Positions 42,753 to 51,307 of a stretch of DNA of 64,000 nucleotides are shown piece by piece. The translations under genes and the position numbers were made by a program. The stretch is from Pseudonocardia sp. ICBG1293 (GTDB lineage Bacteria > Actinomycetota > Actinomycetes > Mycobacteriales > Pseudonocardiaceae): positions 1 through 64,000 of the forward strand of contig NZ_JAHLEL010000020.1 of the NCBI RefSeq assembly GCF_020131355.1, in the 5' to 3' direction. The notes under the pieces were generated by a model. That model had not been told where the DNA came from and searched no databases. It saw nothing but the letters and a program-made list of their open reading frames with translations. The number at the start of each line of letters is the position of its first letter. The stretch's first letter is position 1.

Positions 42753-44470
42753 GTCTGCTCCTCCTGCGACGTCAGGACGTCGGCGACGGCCGTGACGATC
42801 AGGCCGAGGCTGGTCGCCCCGGCGTCGGGTGTGCCCACGCTCTTCTCGGCCAGCGGGCGAGCCCGTCCGATCCGTGGCCGCAGGTCGGCGGTCGCGGCGG
42901 CGGCGCCGGTCGCGGCGGCAGCCGTCCACGCGCCGGCCAGGCCCTCGCCGGCACCGACCCGGCGCTCCAGCTCGTCGACGAAGGGCAGCAGCGCGTCGAG
43001 CAGGGTCTTGTCCCCCGCCTGCGCCCCGCCCAGCTGCTGGATCGTCGTCGCGAACTCCCGGGTCCCGGCGACGACGGTCGCGGCCGGGTAGCCGTCGGCG
43101 GTGTCGCCGAGGTGCCGCCCGAACGCCTCGAGCGCGGCACCCCACAACACCCCCGAGGTGCCGCCGGCGCGCTCGGCCCAGGCCTGTCCCGCCTGCTGCA
43201 GCGCCCAGCCGCCGCCGACGTCGTCGCCGAGCTCGCCGACCCGGGCGGTGGCGGCGGTGATGCCCTTGAGCATGCCGCGGCCGTGATCACCGTCGCCCGC
43301 GACGGCGTCGATGCGGCCGAGTTCGTGCTCGTGGGAGCGGATCGTCGACTCCACCGCCGCCAGGGCGGTGCGCACGGTGCCGGCGAGCCCGCGGGCCGCC
43401 CCGCTCGCGGCGGGTGCGGTGACGACGGCGTCGGCCTCGGCGAGCTCGTCGGCGGTCGGCTCGCGCAGCGCCGCGACCGGGGCCGCGGACTTGCGGTAGG
43501 CGGGGGTGTAGGCGTCCGCCCGCCAGAGCGGCTCCAGCTCGTCGTCGAGCCACATCAGGGTGAGCGAGCAGCCGCCCATGTCGAGGCTGGTCACGAGTTC
43601 GCCGACCTCCGGGTCGACGATCGCGTACCCGGCGTCGCGCAGCCGCGGCGCGACGTGGCGCCACAGCAGGAACAGCTCCTCGTACTTGGTGGTGCCCAGC
43701 CCGTTGAGGATCGCCCCGACCCGGCCGGGCGCTCCCGCGGGCGCGTGCTTCAGCACGTCGTCGACCAGCAGCTCCGCCAGCTCGCGGGCGGGCAGCATCG
43801 GGACGTCGCGGATGCCGGGCTCACCGTGGATGCCCAGGCCGAGACCGAGGTGACCGTCCGGGACGGTGAACAGCGGCTCGTCCTCGCCGGGCATCGTGCA
43901 GCCCGAGAACGCGACGCCGAGCGTGCGGGTCGCGGCGTTCGCCCGGTTCCCGATGCGCTCGACCTCGTCGAGGTCGGCACCGCGTGCGGCGGCCGCGCCC
44001 ATCGCCTTGAACACGGTGAAGTCGCCCGCGATCCCGCGGCGGCGCGACGGTTCGTCGGCGGAGGCGACGTCGTCGGTGACCACGACGACGCGGGTGTCGA
44101 TCCCCTCGGCGCGCAGCCGGTCGGCGGCGATCCCGAAGTTGATCGTGTCACCGGCGTAGTTGCCGAAGCTGAAGACCACGCCGCGGCCCTGGTCGGCGGC
44201 CTTCGCGACCGAGTAGGCCTGGGCCGCCGACGGCGAGGTGAAGATGTTGCCGACGACGGCGCCGTGTGCCATCCCCGGCCCGACCGTCCCGCAGAACGCC
44301 GGGTAGTGGCCGGAGCCGCCCCCGATGACGACGGCGACCTGCGGGCCGCCGTCGCCACGGTGGGCGACCACACCGCCGTGCACCCCTCGGACACGGTCGG
44401 CGTAGAGGTCGAGGAAGCCGGCCAACTGGTCGTCGGCGAACGTGGCGGGGTCGTCGTGGATCCTGGTCAC
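42749..44470 (-). CDS. Dihydroxyacetone-kinase-family kinase (DhaK-DhaL fusion), probable erythrulose kinase
   Basis: 573 residues from GTG 44470. The DhaK domain (1 to about 330) has [33 protein letters not shown] and the substrate His in LGIHGEPGI. The DhaL domain (about 370-573) has [11 protein letters not shown], the ADP-Mg Asp cluster, and [13 protein letters not shown]. Single-chain ATP-dependent enzymes of this form phosphorylate dihydroxyacetone or tetruloses. Context with a polyol transporter, dehydrogenases and an RpiB-type isomerase favours D-erythrulose (DerK-like). Overlaps the transporter gene by 4 bases. Confidence 0.88.
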   Translation of the reverse strand: MTRIHDDPATFADDQLAGFLDLYADRVRGVHGGVVAHRGDGGPQVAVVIGGGSGHYPAFCGTVGPGMAHGAVVGNIFTSPSAAQAYSVAKAADQGRGVVFSFGNYAGDTINFGIAADRLRAEGIDTRVVVVTDDVASADEPSRRRGIAGDFTVFKAMGAAAARGADLDEVERIGNRANAATRTLGVAFSGCTMPGEDEPLFTVPDGHLGLGLGIHGEPGIRDVPMLPARELAELLVDDVLKHAPAGAPGRVGAILNGLGTTKYEELFLLWRHVAPRLRDAGYAIVDPEVGELVTSLDMGGCSLTLMWLDDELEPLWRADAYTPAYRKSAAPVAALREPTADELAEADAVVTAPAASGAARGLAGTVRTALAAVESTIRSHEHELGRIDAVAGDGDHGRGMLKGITAATARVGELGDDVGGGWALQQAGQAWAERAGGTSGVLWGAALEAFGRHLGDTADGYPAATVVAGTREFATTIQQLGGAQAGDKTLLDALLPFVDELERRVGAGEGLAGAWTAAAATGAAAATADLRPRIGRARPLAEKSVGTPDAGATSLGLIVTAVADVLTSQEEQT

Positions 44471-45786
44471 GAGGTCTCCTTCACGGGGGTCGCGACGGCG
44501 GCGCGCGGCTCGGGTGCGTCCTGCGGCACGTTCAGGAACGAGACCATCACGAAGGCCGCGGCGTAGAGGGCGACGAAGGCCCACACGACGCCGACGTTGC
44601 CGGTGCCGAGCGCCAGCATCAGGGCGACGACACCCGAACCGAGGAAGGCCGCACCACCGGCGGCGGTGGTGTACATGGCCATCGCGGCGCCCTGGTGGTC
44701 GGGGGCGAGCGCGGGCATGATCGCGCCCATCGGGACGAACCCGGCGAGCAGGCAGCCGAAGACGCAGCCCGCGGCGACCGAGACCCAGAATCCCCAGGTC
44801 GATCCGGCCGGGACCAGCTGCGGCACGTACCACCAGAGCAGCAGGCCGACCGCGGAGCCGAACACGCCGAACCACTGCACGGTGCGACGCCAGCCCCACC
44901 GGTCGCCGACGGCCCCGAACACCGCGTTGACCAGGATGTTCGTCGCGTAGACGAACACGGTCATGGTCAGCCAGCGGCTCTGGCCCCAGCCGAGGTCCAC
45001 CGCGATGACCGTCGGCAGGATGATGAACATGCCGTACTGCGGCGCGGTGTTGATCAGCCGCACCAGGAAACCCATGAGGATCTTCGGGTTGGCCGCGGTC
45101 AGCCGCAGCCCGGCGGTCAGCACCTGGCCGGTGGTCTCCCCCGCCGGCGCCAGCCGCTGCGTGGCGTGCGGCTCGTGCACCCCGAAGCGGGCGATCAGGT
45201 ACCCGGCGACCACGAGCGCGGTCGAGCCGACCATCGCGGCGGTCTCGCCGCCGGTGCTCCCGCCGAAGGCCGGGATCATGCCGAGTGCGAAGAGCGAGCC
45301 CAGCGTGGGCAGGCCGCCGGTGAACATGACGTAGAACCAGCCGACGGCGACGCCGTTGCGCGAGTAGGGCGTGACGACGTTGATCCACACCAGGAAGGCG
45401 AACGCGAACAGTGGGTAGCCGAAGCCGCGCAGGAAGTAGGTGGCGGCGACCAGCGGGAGGCTGCCGATCTGCAGGCTCAGCAGGAACAGCACCTCGAACA
45501 CGACCCAGACGGCGACACCGAGGGTCATGACGCGGCGCGGCCCCCACAGGTCGGCGAGCGCTCCGGAGAGGTAGCTGGCGACGAGCACGGCCAGGCTGTA
45601 GCCGGTGATGATCGTCGCGACGGTGGCCTCGGGCGAGCCGAGCACCGCCTCGATGTGCGGGGAGATGAAGTTGGACTCGGTCCCGTTGCCGGTCATGAAG
45701 ACCAGCACGCCGAGGAAGCCCCAGCGCAGGCTGTGCGGGATGCCGATGCGGTCGAGGAAGGTCTCGCGCGGTGTCGTCGTCGACAT
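44467..45786 (-). CDS. MFS polyol permease
   Basis: 439 residues, about 12 membrane helices. LADLWGPRRVMTLG is the MFS loop 2-3 motif. GNGTESNFISPHIE and FLRGFGYPLFAFAFLVWIN resemble the ribitol/arabitol (RbtT/DalT/CsbX) group. It is predicted to import the polyol used by the downstream enzymes. Lies between the zinc dehydrogenase (8-nt gap) and the kinase (4-base overlap), so it is certainly in the same operon. Confidence 0.88.
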   Translation of the reverse strand: MSTTTPRETFLDRIGIPHSLRWGFLGVLVFMTGNGTESNFISPHIEAVLGSPEATVATIITGYSLAVLVASYLSGALADLWGPRRVMTLGVAVWVVFEVLFLLSLQIGSLPLVAATYFLRGFGYPLFAFAFLVWINVVTPYSRNGVAVGWFYVMFTGGLPTLGSLFALGMIPAFGGSTGGETAAMVGSTALVVAGYLIARFGVHEPHATQRLAPAGETTGQVLTAGLRLTAANPKILMGFLVRLINTAPQYGMFIILPTVIAVDLGWGQSRWLTMTVFVYATNILVNAVFGAVGDRWGWRRTVQWFGVFGSAVGLLLWWYVPQLVPAGSTWGFWVSVAAGCVFGCLLAGFVPMGAIMPALAPDHQGAAMAMYTTAAGGAAFLGSGVVALMLALGTGNVGVVWAFVALYAAAFVMVSFLNVPQDAPEPRAAVATPVKETS

Positions 45787-45794
45787 GGCGGCCC

Positions 45795-46886
45795 TCACGC
45801 GTTCGGGAGGATCGAGACCTTCACCGACGCACCGGAGGTGTCGCCGACCAGGTCGAGGGCCTTCTGGAACTCCGCGAGCGGCACCTGGTGGGTGCAGATG
45901 TCGGCGATCGGGAGCTTGCCGTCCTCCAGCATCTTGATCGCGGCGGGCCAGCAGTGCGGGCCGAGGTGGGCGCCGCGGACGTCGAGCTCCTTGTCGTCGG
46001 AGATGATCGACCAGTCCACGGTGACCTCGGAGCCGAACACCGAGTACTCGACGTAGGTGCCGAGCTTGCGCAGCAGGTTCAGCCCCTGCGCGACGGCCGG
46101 GACGGCGCCCGAGCCCTCCAGGTAGACGTCGGCGCCGTAGCCGTCGGTGAGCTCCTTGACCCGGGCGACCGCGTCCTCGCGGGAGATGTTGATCGTGAGA
46201 TCGGCACCGGTGCGGCGGCCGAGCTCCAGCTTCTCGTCGTCGAGGTCGAGGGCGATCAGCAGGCGCGGGTTCTTCGCGCGGGCGCCGGCGATCAGGCCGA
46301 GGCCGATCGGACCGCACCCGGCGACGACCACCACGTCGTCGAAGGAGATCGTGGCGCGCTCGACGGCGTGCAGCGCGCAGGACAGCGGCTCGGCGAACGC
46401 GGCGTGCTGGGGCTCCAGGTCCGGCGAGACCCGGTGCACCCTGGCGCGGGTCGGGACCAGCATGTACTGGGCCATGGCGCCGTCGAAGTTGCGGAAGCCG
46501 AACATGTCGTGCGGGCCGCACATCCAGTACTGGCCGCGCAGGCAGTAGCGGCACTGCTCGCAGGGGACGATCTGCTCGCAGGCGACGCGGTCGCCGACGG
46601 ACACGCCGTGCAGGGCGAGGCCCTCGTCGTCGCCGGCGACGATCCGGCCGACGAACTCGTGGCCCGGGGTCACGCCGGTCTGGGCCCAGGCGGGGCGGTT
46701 CTCGTCGCCCCAGAACTTCGCGGCGCCGTGGTAGCACTTCAGGTCGCTCGCGCACACGCCGACGGCCTCGACCTGCATGAGCAGCTCACCGGCCCCGGGC
46801 TTCGGGACGTCCACCTCCTCGAGGCGGTAGTCCTCGGGGCCGTGCACGACGACCGCCTGCATCCGGGTGGGGATGTTCTCTGCCAC
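45795..46886 (-). CDS. Zinc-dependent alcohol dehydrogenase, probable erythritol/L-threitol dehydrogenase
   Basis: 363 residues from GTG 46886 with GGAGG upstream. Catalytic zinc residues lie in VGVCASDLKCYHGAAKFWGD and GHEFVG, structural zinc in CEQCRYCLRGQYWMC, and the NAD site in VVAGCGPIGLGLIAGA. DWSIISDDKELDVRGAHLGP is, from memory, very close to M. smegmatis EltD (erythritol/L-threitol dehydrogenase). First gene of the operon, divergent from the SorC regulator. Confidence 0.87.
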   Translation of the reverse strand: MAENIPTRMQAVVVHGPEDYRLEEVDVPKPGAGELLMQVEAVGVCASDLKCYHGAAKFWGDENRPAWAQTGVTPGHEFVGRIVAGDDEGLALHGVSVGDRVACEQIVPCEQCRYCLRGQYWMCGPHDMFGFRNFDGAMAQYMLVPTRARVHRVSPDLEPQHAAFAEPLSCALHAVERATISFDDVVVVAGCGPIGLGLIAGARAKNPRLLIALDLDDEKLELGRRTGADLTINISREDAVARVKELTDGYGADVYLEGSGAVPAVAQGLNLLRKLGTYVEYSVFGSEVTVDWSIISDDKELDVRGAHLGPHCWPAAIKMLEDGKLPIADICTHQVPLAEFQKALDLVGDTSGASVKVSILPNA

Positions 46887-46934
46887 GGCGAAACCTCCGT
46901 TGGTGCCATGCGGGCTACTGCATGCGTCTGGCCG

Positions 46935-46996
46935 TGAGCATGCGTTCTCCCGTGAACATCCGTCAACACATCGGTTCCGACTTGAACAAACGTGCA
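46935..46996. promoter_or_regulatory. Three operator-like repeats in the divergent promoter
   Basis: TGAGCATGCGTTCT (46935-46948), TGAACATCCGTCAA (46953-46966) and TGAACAAACGTGCA (46983-46996) share TGARCANNCGT, at 18- and 30-nt intervals between the dehydrogenase and sorC starts. A weaker fourth (GCATGCGTCT, about 46919) precedes them. They are the likely binding sites of the SorC regulator. Confidence 0.6.
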
Positions 46997-47035
46997 GTAG
47001 GGTTCGATCGGAGCGACCCACGGAGAGGGACGGTG

Positions 47036-47986
47036 ATGGCGCCGCACGACTTCTCCCGGCGCGACCTGGGGCTGATGCACCGGGCCGCACGGCTCTACTA
47101 CGTCGAGGAGCTCAACCAGGCCGCGATCGCCGACCGGCTCACGGTGTCGCGCCCGACCGTGTCCCGGCTGCTCGCCGAGGCCCGCCGGGTCGGGATCGTG
47201 CAGATCACCGTGCACGATCCGGAGACGCTGCGGACCGGCGGCGACGACGCGGCCCGGCTCGCCGCCGCGCTCGGGCTGGACCGGGTGTGGCTGGCCCCGC
47301 GGACCGCGACCGACCTCGGCGCGTCGCTCGCCGAGCCGGTCGGCGACGCGCTGCGCGAGGCCGGACTGCGCGCGGGCGAGGTCCTGCTCGTCTCCTCGGG
47401 GCGCACCGTGTGGGAGCTCAGCCACACCGCGCTGCCCGCGCTGGCCGGTTGCGAGATCGTGCCGACCGTCGGCGGGGTCGCCGAGCCCGAGGCGTGGCAC
47501 CAGACCAACGAGATCGTCCGGTCGGTCGCCGAACGCGGACACGGGCGCCCGCACTTCCTGTTCACCCAGGCCATGCCGTCGCCGGCGATGAGCCGCACGC
47601 TCGCCGAGGACCCGGAGTTCCGGCGGGTCACCGGGTTCTGGACGCGCGCCCAGGCCGCCCTGGTCGGCGTCGGCGCCCCGCCCGCGGGCCGCGCGTCGAT
47701 CTCGACCTCGGTCCCGCTCGACGACGAGGGCCTGCAGGACGGGGTCGGCGACGTCTGCCTGAACTTCTACCGCGCCGACGGCCGCCCGATCGCGTTCCCG
47801 GGCAGCGACCGGATGGTGCGGATCTCCCCGGAGCAACTGCGCCGGGTACCCCGCACGATCGCCGTCGCCATCGGGGAGGAGAAGGTGCCGAGCATCGTCG
47901 GCGGCGCCCGGGCGGGCCTGTTCAACCGCCTGGTCACCGACGCCCCGACCGCCCAGGCCCTGCTCGACGCCCTCGGCGCCGTCTGA
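47036..47986 (+). CDS. SorC/DeoR-family sugar-binding transcriptional regulator
   Basis: 316 residues from ATG 47036. The N-terminal helix-turn-helix is ARLYYVEELNQAAIADRLTV followed by SRPTVSRLLAEAR. The C-terminal sugar-phosphate-binding domain contains VGDVCLNFYRADGRPIAFPG and VAIGEEKVPSIVGGARAGL. It is divergent from the polyol operon and probably controls it in response to a tetrulose-phosphate or polyol. Operator-like repeats lie in the shared promoter. Confidence 0.9.
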   Translation: MAPHDFSRRDLGLMHRAARLYYVEELNQAAIADRLTVSRPTVSRLLAEARRVGIVQITVHDPETLRTGGDDAARLAAALGLDRVWLAPRTATDLGASLAEPVGDALREAGLRAGEVLLVSSGRTVWELSHTALPALAGCEIVPTVGGVAEPEAWHQTNEIVRSVAERGHGRPHFLFTQAMPSPAMSRTLAEDPEFRRVTGFWTRAQAALVGVGAPPAGRASISTSVPLDDEGLQDGVGDVCLNFYRADGRPIAFPGSDRMVRISPEQLRRVPRTIAVAIGEEKVPSIVGGARAGLFNRLVTDAPTAQALLDALGAV

Positions 47987-48079
47987 CCGACCGACGACGT
48001 CGGACCGCGGGGTCCTGGTCCGTCGTACCCGCCGCCCGCTGCGGCGCCGTCGGACCGAGTTGCCGCCCTTCCGTCGATC

Positions 48080-48096
48080 TGCTCACCCGGTGAGCA
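48080..48096. repeat. 17-nt palindrome A
   Basis: TGCTCACCCGGTGAGCA is a perfect odd palindrome centred at 48088, in the 277-nt gap between the convergent sorC and purC genes. It shares GCTYACCCGGTRAGC with palindrome B. Confidence 0.7.
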
Positions 48097-48168
48097 AATT
48101 CCTGGGGGCGGGCGCTGGGTCGGACCGGCCCCCGGTCGGCCATCCCACGGTCCGCTGTGGTCGGCCGA

Positions 48169-48195
48169 GAACTCGCTTACCCGGTAAGCGAGTTC
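48169..48195. repeat. 27-nt palindrome B, related to A
   Basis: A perfect odd palindrome centred at 48182. The core is GCTTACCCGGTAAGC with extra arms GAACTC and GAGTTC. Relative to A, one core position pair is changed on both sides (C/G to T/A), so symmetry is kept. It may act as a terminator for one of the convergent genes or as a protein site. Confidence 0.7.
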
Positions 48196-48263
48196 GGCCC
48201 GGAAGTGCCTGCCGCACGGCCGGTCCCACCGACGGGCCGATCACACCCGACGTCCACGGCGGG

Positions 48264-49121
48264 TCAGGCGGTGGGCGAGGTCCAGGGGGTGCCGGTGATG
48301 CGGCGGTAGACCTCGGCGTAGCGGTCGTGGACGACCTTCACGACCTCGTCGGGGACCTCGGGGCCGGGGGCGGTGCGGTCCCAGTCCAGGCCCGCGGACC
48401 AGTCGCGCACGTACTGCTTGTCGAAGGAGAACTGCACCCGGCCGGGCTCGTAGGAGTCGGCGGGCCAGAAGCGCGACGAGTCCGGGGTGAGCACCTCGTC
48501 ACCCAGGACGATCTCGCCGGAGGTGTCCCGGCCGAACTCCAGCTTGGTGTCGGCGACGATGATCCCGCCCCGGGCCGCCGACTCGGCGCCTCGGCGGTAG
48601 ACCTCCAGCGTCAGGTCGCGCAGCCGGGCCGCGGTGTCGGCGCCGAGCAGCGCGACGACGTCGTCGAAGGTCATGAACTCGTCGTGCTCGCCGACCGGCG
48701 CCTTGGTGGTCGGGGTGAAGATCGGCTCGGGCAGCTGCGAGCCCTCGACCAGCCCCTCGGGCAGGGTGACGCCGGAGACGGCGCCGGTGCGCCGGTACTC
48801 CTGCAGCCCGAGCCCGGTGAGGTAGCCGCGGGCGATGCACTCGACCGGCAGCATCTCCAGCGGGCGGCAACGGACGGCGCGCCCGGCGAACTCGGCGGGG
48901 ATGTCCTCGGTGCCGACGACGTGGTTGGGCACGAGGTCGCCGGTGCGCTCGAACCAGTACAGCGACAGGGCGGTGAGGATCGCGCCCTTGTCCGGGACGG
49001 GCGTCGGGAGCACGACGTCGTAGATCGACAGCCGGTCCGAGGCCACGAGCAGCAGCTGGGCCGGGTCGCGGGACTCGTCGAGGTAGAGCTCGCGGACCTT
49101 GCCGGAGTGGACGAGCCTCAC
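48264..49121 (-). CDS. purC: Phosphoribosylaminoimidazole-succinocarboxamide synthase (SAICAR synthetase)
   Basis: 285 residues from GTG 49121. VHSGKVRELYLDESRDPAQL, PVECIARGYLTGLGLQEYRR and IVADTKLEFGRD with VLTPDSSRFWP are typical. It ligates aspartate to CAIR. Its start overlaps the purB stop by four bases, so purBC is a coupled pair as in other actinobacteria. Confidence 0.97.
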   Translation of the reverse strand: MRLVHSGKVRELYLDESRDPAQLLLVASDRLSIYDVVLPTPVPDKGAILTALSLYWFERTGDLVPNHVVGTEDIPAEFAGRAVRCRPLEMLPVECIARGYLTGLGLQEYRRTGAVSGVTLPEGLVEGSQLPEPIFTPTTKAPVGEHDEFMTFDDVVALLGADTAARLRDLTLEVYRRGAESAARGGIIVADTKLEFGRDTSGEIVLGDEVLTPDSSRFWPADSYEPGRVQFSFDKQYVRDWSAGLDWDRTAPGPEVPDEVVKVVHDRYAEVYRRITGTPWTSPTA

Positions 49122-50536
49122 AGGATCCCTCCGGGGGTGTAGGCGGCGACCTCGGGGTGCTTCGCGGTGATCCCGGCGATCTTCTCCGTCACCGTGGTGA
49201 CCTGCGCGGACGCGGCACCGGTGAAGCGCAGCGGGTCCTCCAGCAGCCGGTCCAGCGTGCCGGCGGGCAGGCCGAGCCGGTCGTCGCCGGCGAGGCGCTG
49301 GAGCAGGTCGTTGTCGGCCTGGCCCTGCTCGCGCATCGCCAGTGCGACGGCGACCGCGTGCTCCTTGATGACCTCGTGCGCGGTCTCCCGGCCGACCCCG
49401 GCACGGACGGCGGCCATCAGCACCGCGGTCGTGGTGAGGAACGGCAGGTAGCGGTCGAGCTCGCGGGCGATCACGGCCGGGTAGGCGCCGAACTCGTCGA
49501 GCACCGTCAGCGTGGTCTCGTAGAGGCCGTCGAGGGCGAAGAACGCGTCCGGCAGCGCGACGCGGCGCACCACCGAGCAGGAGACGTCGCCCTCGTTCCA
49601 CTGGGCCCCGGCGAGGTCGGCGGTCATGACCGACAGGCCGCGCAGGATCACCATGAGGCCGTTGATGCGTTCCGCGGAACGGGCGTTCATCTTGTGCGGC
49701 ATGGCGCTGGACCCGACCTGACCCGGGGCGAAGCCCTCGGTGGCGAGCTCGGCACCGGCCATCAGCCGGATCGTCGTGGCCAGCGACGACGGCGCCGCGG
49801 CCAGCTGCACCAGCGCGGAGACGACGTCGTGGTCGAGCGACCGCGGGTACACCTGCCCGACGCTGGTGAACGCCTCGGCGAACCCGAGGTGGGTGGCGAC
49901 GCGCTGCTCGAGCTCGTCGAGCTTGGCCGCGTCGCCGTCGAGCAGGTCGAGCATGTCCTGGCTGGTGCCCATCGGGCCCTTGATGCCGCGCAGCGGATAG
50001 CGCGAGCGCAGGTCGTCGAGCCGGGCGTGCGCGACGAGCAGCTCGTCGGCGGCGGAGGCGAACCGCTTGCCCAGGGTGGTGGTCTGCGCGGCCACGTTGT
50101 GGCTGCGCCCGGCCATGACCAGCTCGGCGTACTCCGCCGCACGCCGCCCGAGCCGGGCCAGGACCGCGACGGTCCGGTCTGCGACGAGCTCCAGCGAGAG
50201 CCGGATCTGCAGCTGCTCGACGTTCTCGGTGAGGTCGCGGCTGGTCATGCCCTTGTGCACGTGCTCGTGGCCGGCGAGGGCGTTGAACTCCTCGATGCGG
50301 GCCTTCACGTCGTGCCGGGTGACGCGCTCGCGGGCGGCGATCGAGCCGAGGTCGACCTGCTCGACGACGGCCTCGTAGTCCTCGATCACCGACGGCGGCA
50401 CCTCGATGCCCAGGTCGCGCTGGGCACGCAGGACCGCGATCCACAGCCGTCGCTCCAGCTGGATCTTGTACTCCGGCGACCAGAGGCGGACCAGCTCGGG
50501 GCTCGCGTAGCGCGCGGCCAGCACGTTGGGAATCAC
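49118..50536 (-). CDS. purB: Adenylosuccinate lyase
   Basis: 472 residues from GTG 50536 (IPNVLAARYASPELVRLWSP). Catalytic His region is MAGRSHNVAAQTTTLGKRFA and the family signature GSSAMPHKMNARSAE is intact. It acts twice in purine synthesis, on SAICAR and on adenylosuccinate. First gene of the purBC pair. Confidence 0.97.
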   Translation of the reverse strand: MIPNVLAARYASPELVRLWSPEYKIQLERRLWIAVLRAQRDLGIEVPPSVIEDYEAVVEQVDLGSIAARERVTRHDVKARIEEFNALAGHEHVHKGMTSRDLTENVEQLQIRLSLELVADRTVAVLARLGRRAAEYAELVMAGRSHNVAAQTTTLGKRFASAADELLVAHARLDDLRSRYPLRGIKGPMGTSQDMLDLLDGDAAKLDELEQRVATHLGFAEAFTSVGQVYPRSLDHDVVSALVQLAAAPSSLATTIRLMAGAELATEGFAPGQVGSSAMPHKMNARSAERINGLMVILRGLSVMTADLAGAQWNEGDVSCSVVRRVALPDAFFALDGLYETTLTVLDEFGAYPAVIARELDRYLPFLTTTAVLMAAVRAGVGRETAHEVIKEHAVAVALAMREQGQADNDLLQRLAGDDRLGLPAGTLDRLLEDPLRFTGAASAQVTTVTEKIAGITAKHPEVAAYTPGGIL

Positions 50537-50605
50537 GTGGCGCGATGGTAATGGCTGTTCACGGCCCCGCCACGGGTGGGAGCACAGGCTCACACCCGCG
50601 ACGGC

Positions 50606-51190
50606 TCACGTCCGGGGCAGCGCGTCCAGGGCGTCGTGCAGCGCGACCCGGCCGACCGCACGCGGGTCGGGGTCGGCCTCGATCAGCGCGGTGAGCACGA
50701 CGCCGTCGACGAGCGCGGTGAGTCTGCGGACCTCCCCCGGGCCCGGGCGGCGGCCGGTCGCGCGGGTCAGTGCCTCGTCGAGCAGGGCGTCGAACTCGAC
50801 GCGCTGGGCACGCAACAGCCCACCCAGGAACGGGCGGCGGCCGGACCCGATCAACCGCTCGAACCGGCACAGGACCGCGTCCAGGCCGTCGGTGCGCGAC
50901 CGTGGGCCGAGCAGCAGGTCGAGCACGATCTCGGCCGGGTCGTCGCGGCGGGCCAGGCAGGCGTGCGCGTCGGCCAGCTCGGCGTGCGCCAGCCGGTCCA
51001 GCGCGGCGCAGACCAGGTCCTCCAACGAGGAGAAGTAGTACGTCGTGGCCGCCAGCGGCACCCCGGCCCGTTCCGCGACGGCGCGGTGCCGGATCGCGTC
51101 GAACCCGCTCTCGGCGAGCAGGTCCGCGGCCGCCGCGACGAGCAGGGCGCGGCGACGCTCACCCTTCTCGGTCTGTTTCGGGGCGGCCAT
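50606..51190 (-). CDS. TetR-family transcriptional regulator
   Basis: 194 residues from ATG 51190. The N-terminal helix-turn-helix is ADLLAESGFDAIRHRAVAER followed by AGVPLAATTYYFSSLEDLV. The C-terminal ligand domain is not conserved enough to predict an effector. It is divergent from the threonine aldolase gene. A CCGGAC-CC-GTCCGG inverted repeat (51209-51222) in the shared promoter is a candidate operator. Confidence 0.88.
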   Translation of the reverse strand: MAAPKQTEKGERRRALLVAAAADLLAESGFDAIRHRAVAERAGVPLAATTYYFSSLEDLVCAALDRLAHAELADAHACLARRDDPAEIVLDLLLGPRSRTDGLDAVLCRFERLIGSGRRPFLGGLLRAQRVEFDALLDEALTRATGRRPGPGEVRRLTALVDGVVLTALIEADPDPRAVGRVALHDALDALPRT

Positions 51191-51208
51191 CGTCACATAG
51201 TGCCAAGA

Positions 51209-51222
51209 CCGGACCCGTCCGG
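51209..51222. promoter_or_regulatory. Candidate operator between tetR and the aldolase gene
   Basis: CCGGAC and GTCCGG arms separated by CC, 18 nt upstream of the TetR start. Self-regulation is typical for TetR proteins, but no experimental motif supports this site. Confidence 0.35.
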
Positions 51223-51307
51223 ACGAGTGAGATACCGGACTCCACGCCCAGGTCGGACGGGGTGACCGTGACCGTTTCGTGACCCTGCCGTTCTCACCGC
51301 CGCGCGG

